Part shown: piece by piece, positions 56,653 through 64,000 of the stretch | Numbering within the stretch: the stretch's first letter is position 1 | How the letters are laid out: each line of letters begins with the position of its first letter | DNA from: Sophora flavescens | Lineage: Eukaryota > Streptophyta > Magnoliopsida > Fabales > Fabaceae | Length of the DNA: 64,000 nt | Reading direction: 5' to 3' | NCBI GenBank assembly: GCA_030762895.1 | Contig: JAUPTC010000081.1 | Coordinates: 1 to 64,000 of the forward strand | Made by a program: the position numbers and the translations under genes | Notes under the pieces: generated by a model | What the model was told of the DNA's origin: nothing | The model's database searches: none | Seen by the model: the letters and a program-made list of their open reading frames with translations, nothing else

Positions 56653-58053
56653 TATTGGGTTTTCATGAGATTATCCTATTTTAAAATCAAATCTCAAGGC
56701 GAAAGAAAATCATCCCATGGATCGCGCATTACAAAGATGAATCACAAATGGCAAATAGTGTTTACCTCTTGAAGCGTGCTTTACTTTTCGATCACCAGTG
56801 TCACGAAGGAGAAACACCTCTACTCAGTCCACGTGAGTAAATGGGCGTCGGAGCTATGTGTCTTGTGCTAGTTTGACGGCTATGGGGAGACACACAGTTA
56901 ACCAAACTAGGTTAGAGGGGAGAGCACTTCTATTTATAAGTTGGCAGCTTCCTTTAACCTAACTGCTTATCCTATTGGGCTTTGTACACTACAAGCCCAA
57001 TTGTCCTCATATTAATTAAATCATATTTAATTAATATAACTGCTCCGCGTTTGCTCTATGCGTGTGACCTTATATGCTCCCACTAAGTTGGAAATAATAT
57101 TAAATATTATAATAATATCAAATATTAATTATAATATTAAATATTATAAATAATGAGCAGCATCTAGCAATGCATCATTACTACCCAATTAGCGAGAGTA
57201 TCGGTGATCCGATTTTAGCCTTACTGGGACCAAAATTTACCGTGTAGTAAATGTCCCTTCGTCCATATGTCTTAATTGAACACAAGGCATAATAGTGTCA
57301 TTCTTGTTATGTTCAATTATTTGTTCCTCGATCCTCGAGTAGACGTGTAATCATAAATGGGCCCAATATCACATATTGGCCTACTTCCGCGTGGCCACGC
57401 ATATTTCACGTCTCACTCTATCGAGGGGCCCAAGACATTACCCCTGTTATGTAGGAGGGACGAATCTTGTCTACATCACTCACACTCCTCAACATGATTT
57501 ATTGCAGGCCCAATAACTACCTTTATGATCGCCCTGTTACATGTGACGTTTGATCGCATTAAAGCCTACAACTCCTCATGTAGGAATCGTAGTGACTTCA
57601 AGTCGAAGGACTACTTCACTATAGTCGCCATGAGAATACTTATAACACTCACATAACTATTATGAAGTATTCTCATAGTGGGTCATCCAATATAAATATT
57701 ACTCCTAATATTTATACATGTGTGCCGACTTGATATCACATATCCATGACCCGTGAAATGTGGTCATCAGTCTCCTCACACAATAGTCTCTATGTATTAT
57801 TGTCATCCTAATTAACAATAATACTTGAGTATGGATATTTAAGAATAGCATTATATTATTCAATGAGGTCTCACGATTAAGTCACGTACTTAATATCTCA
57901 TTGAATGAACTGCCTATTCTAAGGACTTTATTATGCTATAAACTAATAACATAATAAATGAATGCCTTATACATATATCAAATATATGATTAAGTTCATG
58001 ATACAAATAATGATCTATTCAAAATAGATTGGCCACTAGGGCTTACACCAACA
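56653..58053 (-). mobile_element. Solo LTR inserted in Copia integrase, copy 2
   Basis: 1401 bp, flanked by AAGGC at 56648-56652 and 58054-58058. Minus-strand borders TGTTGGTGTAAG and CCCAATA. It has the same insertion site and flanks as the block at 4835-6200. TATA-like CTTATAAATAG near 56942-56932 on the minus strand. Confidence 0.78.
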
Positions 58054-58058
58054 AAGGC

Positions 58059-58214
58059 ATGATCCCAAAACCTCATGGGCAAAGAGGCATGGGCAAGGAG
58101 AGCTAAACCAGTCCCCACTATATGTCTATACTTTTTCTCAACACTCCCATTTTAGTGGTGGTGGAGGATCGATTCACTTGAAGCCATGGCTAGAACGTTT
58201 AAGCTACGATACCA
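58059..58214 (-). pseudogene. Copia integrase fragment, start region and primer site, copy 2
   Basis: Minus-strand reading from the LTR: degenerate tRNA-Met primer site (58214-58200), ATGGCTTCAAG start region (about 58188), then NGSVEKKYRHIV-type and LALLAHASLPMRFWDHAF integrase codons (about 58150-58059). It has the same internal deletion as copy 1. Confidence 0.68.
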
Positions 58215-58408
58215 TGTAAGAAGAAGAGAATCACATGGAGAGAGAGAGGGTCAAGGCGAAGATTCTGTATTATGTATTGATTAAAGTCTAGTTACATAGG
58301 GTTCATCTATTTATTAGATGAGAGGTGTAACCACCTCTATCTAACTGTGCTGACTCAGCACTGCTATGTCTAACTAACACTTACACATGCTCACTAATAG
58401 TGGTAACA
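58215..58408 (-). mobile_element. Short 5' LTR of Copia remnant, copy 2
   Basis: 194 bp with TG..CA borders, counterpart of 6353-6543. GA-rich stretch (AGAGAGAGAG) near its 3' end and TATA-like TAATAAATAG inside. Confidence 0.65.
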
Positions 58409-60202
58409 TGATATTGTGATGTGTGTTACATGTTGTTCAGTGACTAATTGACTTCTTGATGAGTAACTTGACCAGTTGTGACTTATGTTTCATCCAATAA
58501 TCATTGTTAAGTGTTTATAATCAATTATAAGTGTTTATGTATGTATGCAAAGTATGAACCTCTTGAGCTTGTTGTGTGGTTCTAGATTTCTATGACTGGT
58601 TGTATGTTGGTTTTGAATATATTTTGAGTTCCTCATTAGGAAAATATGCTAACGATGAAGCGTTTAAAATTATAGAGTAAGCTGGGTGATTTTGTAATAT
58701 GCACTTTAAGAAGAAGCTCGATAACAATATCATTTTTTTGTGGTTGTCTTTGGAATAGAATCCATGCAATTTTTTAAAAAAAATACCAGCATGATCTTTT
58801 AACATGGTGCCCCTTGGGAATTGTTCATATATGTGTAAGAATCTTAGATAACAAATGTCAAAATGTTTCAATGAGTTTTGAGCTTTATAAGTCATTAATT
58901 ACAATAAATAGTCTGTGCTGGAACTTTTTGAGCCGAGTTCAAAACTTACACGAATTTTCTAGACTAATTAACAATTATTTTTTATTAAAATAAATACAGT
59001 AATACACTTATATGTGTAAGTGTTATGCCCGTTTAATTTCATAGCTGTCTAAATTCATTTGCATAGTTAGAAAAATCGAGACTTTACTTAGCTAAAAAAA
59101 AAGAAGACAATTTATAAACTTTCTACACCTTCTCCAATTTTGATTATATATGAAAAAAATTGTTTTTAAATTTTTTAAAAAAAATCATTTTTAATGCATT
59201 GATATGTAGATTGGTACTCTAAAATGTTTTCGAGGTTTTCTAAAAAATAGAAGTATTTTATAACAAAACAATTCATGGAAGTTCACCTTGTTGAAGCTTT
59301 ATTCATGTTGTTAATATTATTCTTAGGAAAAAAAAAACTTGTTCACAAATGATCGTTGATCCTTGGTGTGAGAAAATTTCACTTAAATGGCATCGATAAT
59401 CTGTTTGCTTTCTGATTTTGAAATTCTAAATGACTTATGTTGTCGTTTTCCTATTGAATGATTGTTTTAGTATTATATGTCATGATGACTTTATTGTTGA
59501 CTCGTCTAAATAAATTCTAAGAGTCATATTTTACTAGTTGCCTTGTGTGAATGAAGAGTTGTGATTCAATTTCATGAGAACAAAATCATAATTGTAATCC
59601 TTTCAATGTTACATCTTGCTCATTCTAGCACCTTTTGATGTGATTGTACGTGTTTGATTTCGAGGAAAAAAATTGTTACCAGAATGTGTTTTGCAATAAT
59701 CCTCACGAATGAATGATATGTTTTTTTAGATGAATGATATGATTCTGATTATGTATGAATATATTATTTCCTTAGAGACTGAACATCTTTAGTTGGCAAG
59801 AATATGCACAAAATATACTATGAAATAATATTAAAGTCAAATAAAAGGAATATGCTTGCTATATTGTGTTAAGCGTTAGTGTACATGTAAAATAATTTTA
59901 TTTTGGTTGTTTAGGTTTTAAATGTTGCCCAGAATCATGTATTTGGTGTTGTAATTGAATTGTTTGCATGACATATTTTACTTATTTGACTTTTGTTCGC
60001 TATCGTATTTTTTGGATCTTGACTTGTACATACCTGTTTAAATCCATCATCATTATTTATACGTTATCTTAGAGGTTGTACTAAATAATTTCTAGTGTGG
60101 TTTGGGCAATAGGTCATCAGTCGGGTCTATCATACTATTTTTATTATCAACATTAGATGTAAGCAAATTTCGAAGACGAAATTTCTTGAAGGATGGGAGA
60201 AA
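58409..60202. other. AT-rich gene-free stretch, copy 2
   Basis: Counterpart of 6544-8312, no coding region. The right edge again shows AATTTCGAAGACGAAATTTC followed by GAAGGATGGGAGAAA, the Tekay end box and purine tract. Confidence 0.5.
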
Positions 60203-60740
60203 TGGAACATCCCAAAAATTGGCTACTACTTAATTTGATAGGAATTAGATTATTTGAATTATTATATTTAAAGTTTGAAGCTGTTAAAATCTCATAAGTG
60301 GCTCAAAATAAGTTAAATATATAGTTTTGTGTGTTTTAGGCCAAATTTTGCATAATAGACTTCCTATAACTCAACATTCATCTTCAAATGGAAATTTCAT
60401 AGTAAACAAAAACTCATTTTGACTCGATTTCTTCATAAGAAATGTAGCCATGTCTCTTAGCTTTCCGTAGACACCAATTCATCCAAATTGGATTCTTGAA
60501 GCTCAAGTTATGAGCAAATTCGTATATTATGTTAAGGTTCCATTGCGATACCGTTTATCTAACTTCTAACAGAGTTTTTACCCTTTAAAAGCCTGTTTCA
60601 GATTTTGTGATATTCATAAAAGCTGTAGATATTTTTGTTAGCTTTCCAACGATATAAAGTTTATAATTTTTGGATGTTTATAACTTAAGATATGTGCAAA
60701 ATTCTATGCCGACACACTTGGATAAGCTGGATAACCGAGA
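60203..60740 (+). mobile_element. Partial Tekay-type LTR, copy 2
   Basis: Starts TGGAACATCCCAAAAATTGG after the purine tract and stops at CACTA transposase sequence, at the same point as in copy 1. Confidence 0.5.
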
Positions 60741-62447
60741 AAGTAAAGGACATCAATGTTCAAGTCCAAAAAGAAGGGTAAGACTGCTGAGAAAAACATA
60801 TGGAAGAATAGGTCAATATTCTTTGATCTTCCATAGTAGCGCAAGCTTGATTTCAGACACTATTGATGTGATGCATGTGTAGAAAAATGTGTGGGATAGT
60901 GTGACCGGGATGCTTCTCAACATTCAGGGCAAGGCAAATGATGGTGTGAATGCTCGTCTTGACCTTGTTGCTATGGGCATATGAGAGCAGTTGGCTCCAG
61001 TTGTTGAGGATGGTAAGTGGACACATTTGCCTCCAGCATGTCATACTTTGTCAAAAAATAGAGACAAAGTTTTTGTGAGTGTCTTCACGGCATCAAAGTT
61101 CCACATGGTTACTCTTCAAATATCAAGAGGCTTGTCTCTGGTGATCTCAAATTGGTTGGATTAAAGTCTCATGATTGCCACATCTTGATGCAACAACTTC
61201 TGCCCGTTGTTATTCATGGTATTGCTCCAAAAAATGTGAGACATACCATTACTCAGTTGTGTTCATTCTTCAATTCTATATGTAACAAAGTCGTTGACCC
61301 CCATAAGTTGGATGAGTTGGAAGTTGAGACTGCTACAATCTTGTGCCAATTGGAGATGTATTTCCCTCATTCCTTTTTCAACATCATGGTTCACTTAATT
61401 GTTCATTTGGTGAGGGAGGTTAGATTATGTGGGCCTGTTTTTCTGAGATGGATGTACCCAGTTGAGCGCTACATGAAGATCTTGAAAGGGTAGGTGACGA
61501 ATCCACATCGTCCTGAAGCATCTATTGTTCAAAGGTATGTTGTAGAAGAAGCTATTGAGTTTTGTTCAGACTACCTTCATAACACGGATCCTGTAGGGGT
61601 TCCTAAGCCTCATCATGATAAGAGAAGATGTCAAGGTAAAGGTACACATGGTTTAACAATTAATAGCAAGGGTCGGGAGGAATTTATGAAAGCACATTTT
61701 TATGTATTGAACAAAATCGATTTTGTTCAACCTTACTTTTGTGAACATAAAATAAAAGTCAAGGGAGAAAACCCTCGAATGAGCGAAAAGTGGTTGTTGA
61801 ACAAGCATAACAAGACTTTCTTAAAAAGGTTTAAAGATGAAATCCCGAGGGATGATAGTATCGCTTACGGCGAGGTAATATGGTTAGCACGTGGGCCTAG
61901 CTTTAATGTCATATGTTGGAGCGGATACGACATTGATAACTTTTCCTTTTATGCAAGGAACAAGATAACAAGAGTACCATGCAAAATAGTGGGGTTATGA
62001 TCGTGGCCGAAGCAATGCACTTCTCTTGTTCAAAGGACACAAAACTTCGTTAAAAGCACCGATACGTTACTTTGGAGTCATTGAAGAGATTTGGGTGCTC
62101 AATTACACTAAGCTTACGATGCGGTTTTTAAATGTAAGTGGGTTGATAGTAAAGGTGGTGTACAAATCGAGGAATGGGGGTTTACATTGGTAGACCTTTG
62201 CAAGTTAGGTCATACAAATGAGCCTTTCATAATGGCTTCCCAAGAAAAACAAGTGTTCTACATCATTGATCCTTCTAACAAAAGGTTGCCTATGGTTCTC
62301 CAAGGAAAAAGCATGTATAATGGTAGTGATGAAAATCAAGATTCAACTCTTGATATTCCCGAGACTCTTTCTTTTTCAACAAACATGCCTAATATAATTG
62401 AGGAAACACAGGTGGACGATGTACATGCCACTCGTGATGATCATAAA
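60741..62447 (+). pseudogene. CACTA transposase fragment, copy 2
   Basis: Same content as 8843-10545 but with longer frames: KTYGRIGQYSLIF-type start, LPPACHTL, DUF4218 in 61152-61493 (KVVDPHKLDELEVETATILC, FNIMVHLIVHLVREVRLCGP, VERYMKILKG), 61494-62000 (NPHRPEASIVQRYVVEEAIE, FCSDYLHNTDPVGVPKPHHD), and DUF4216 (about 62080-62300, DPSNKRLPMVLQGK). The frame 62187-62549 runs from DUF4216 straight into Copia gag, so the fusion is in frame here. Confidence 0.87.
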
Positions 62448-64000
62448 GGAATAGCCAAAGTTAAAGATTCAAAAATTGCCATACTTGTCAGAAAGTATGA
62501 GCTGTTTGTCATGGAGGAAGGAGAATGCATTTGCTCGGAGAGTATGTAAAGCTCATCGGTGAGCATAAGCGAGAAATCTCAAGAGTGTGATAAGCTGGCC
62601 AAGGAAAACAATGAGCTAAAGACTGAAAAGTCGATAAAGCTAAGATCTCAAGTGAATCATCACAATCTAAAGAAGTTTAAAAACTTCAACGAGAAAGTGG
62701 AAGAGCTCACTTCGATCTTGCCAAATTTGTTAATGGCAGAGATAATCCGAACAAGCAATTTGGTACATCGAGAGACACTCCCTTAACAAATAAGGTATTG
62801 AATATGTCCATCGAGACACGTCATAAGGTATCAACTAAAACTTCAAATGTATCTATTAAGTCAAAAATAATTAAATCCATACACATCAGAACCTCGTGGT
62901 AAACTGGACATGTTATGTCTAAGTGTATCCATAAGAAGAGAATGAAGTCTTCACGAGACTCCTAGAACTAAAGAAAAGGACCCGAGAAAACTAGGGGTAC
63001 CTAAAGATCAAATAATTTCTTTTGCAAATGTCCTTAATAGTACAAAGAAAACACCGATGTTGGTACCTGGACAGTGGTTGCTCGCGGCACATGGCAGGAG
63101 AAAGGTCTATATTCCTAGACCTCCAACTTAAGAAAGGAGGATATGTTACATTTGGAGGCAATCAGAAAGGGAAGGTTATAGGCATTGGTACTATTGGTGG
63201 TAAACCTTATTTTCCCTCTATATCTAATGTTCTTATGGTTGAAGGATTAAGAACAATTTACTTAGCATAAGTCAATTATGTGACAGTGGATTTGATGTCT
63301 CCTTTACTAAGGATTTATGTGTAGTTAAAGACTGCAATGGCAAAACCCTCTTTTCATCTAAAAGGTAATAAAATCTGTATAAGATTGAACTGACTAATTT
63401 CTCATATCAAAGTATAACTTTATCGATGTCTAAGGAGGATGAAAGTTGGTTATGGCATAAGAAACTAGGACATGCTAGTATGAAACTAATTTCTAAACTG
63501 AAAAAGGATAACCTTGTGAGAGGATTATCTGATATTAGTTTTAAGAAAGATGTCTTGTGTGATGCATGTCAGAGAGGTAAACAGATAAAATCAAGTTTCA
63601 AATCTAAAAACCAAGTATCAACCTCTAGACCTCTTCAGTTGTTACACATGAATCTGTTTGGACCAGTTAGTGTTGATAGCACTGGTTTGGAAGAAAATAT
63701 AGATTTGTCATAGTTGATGACTATTCTAGATTTACATGGGTACTCTTCTTAACCCACAAGGATGAGTCTTTTAAGGCTTTCTCAATATTCCGAAAAAGAG
63801 TATAAAATGAACAGGGTTTTTGTATCTCTACCCTTAGAAGTGATCATGGGAGAGAATTTTAAAATGAGCAGTTTAGACATCTCTGTGAGAAGAATGGGAT
63901 CTCTCAATATTTCTCTGCACCTAGAACTCCATAACAAAATGGAGTGGTTGAGAGAAAGAACATATCTCTGTAAGAGATGGTTAGATCTATGCTCAATGAG
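62448..64000 (+). pseudogene. SIRE-type Copia gag-pol remnant, copy 2 (cut by window end)
   Basis: Continues in frame from CACTA: GIAKVKDSKIAILVRKYELF (about 62446-62505), then a stop, coiled coil SISEKSQECDKLAKENNELK (62562-62620), protease with intact YLDSGCSRHM site (about 63070-63100) and GGYVTFGGNQKGKVIGIGTI, GAG-pre-integrase WLWHKKLGHASMKLISKLKK, CDACQRGKQIKSSFKSKNQ (zinc-binding cysteines) and the start of the integrase core. Fewer breaks than copy 1. The window ends inside integrase. Confidence 0.87.

Larger units (their letters stand above)
51620..64000 (+). repeat. Direct duplication, right copy
   Basis: Second copy of 1-12100, at a distance that grows from about 51.62 kb at the left end to 51.90 kb at the right end because copy 2 is slightly longer. 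Junctions, target duplications and the FH2 deletion are shared, so they are older than the duplication. Confidence 0.95.

Overview
This is nuclear DNA of a flowering plant (interrupted intron-containing genes, a plant class I formin, a P2B calcium ATPase, SIRE-, Athila- and Tekay-type retrotransposons, a CACTA transposon). Nothing in the window fixes the species. About nine tenths is transposon or virus-derived. No gene is fully intact as written; many breaks are single-base indels that may be sequencing error, but the large deletions are real features of this sequence.

Layout. 1-4125: decayed class I formin on the minus strand, 3' end outside the window. 4126-6543: minus-strand Copia remnant joined to the formin N-terminus, with a solo LTR in its integrase. 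6544-8842: AT-rich DNA and a partial Tekay LTR. 8843-10545: CACTA transposase fragment fused to a SIRE-type Copia element (10546-22604), which carries an Athila-like element without recognisable gag-pol (14643-20336, imperfect target duplication). 22605-23213: one SIRE LTR with SIRE internal sequence on both sides (polypurine tract on the left, primer site and gag on the right). 23772-29949: longer CACTA element with transposase, DUF4218, DUF4216, an Ulp1-like protease and a CACTAGTG terminus. 29950-31665: repeats without genes. 31666-37182: minus-strand Tekay derivative with LTR and gag but no pol.

37183-45237 is the most unusual part: a tandem array of geminivirus-related DNA. Full units are about 2.29 kb. 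They carry a degraded Rep on the plus strand, a candidate coat-protein ORF on the minus strand, and an intergenic region with the origin nonanucleotide TAATATTAC on the coat-protein strand, flanked by inverted repeats. The left units are deletion forms.

45238-50355 holds a tRNA-derived SINE and a calcium ATPase pseudogene lacking its first exon and its phosphorylation-site region. From about 51563 to the end the window repeats its own start: formin, Copia remnant with the same solo LTR, Tekay LTR, CACTA fragment and SIRE gag-pol recur in the same order and orientation, with the same breakpoints. So 1-12100 and 51620-64000 are a direct duplication, either a segmental duplication or an assembly artefact (for example two haplotypes joined). 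The copies differ repeatedly at CAG/CTG triplets replaced by CG-type strings, a pattern that suggests systematic base-calling error at CHG-methylated cytosines.
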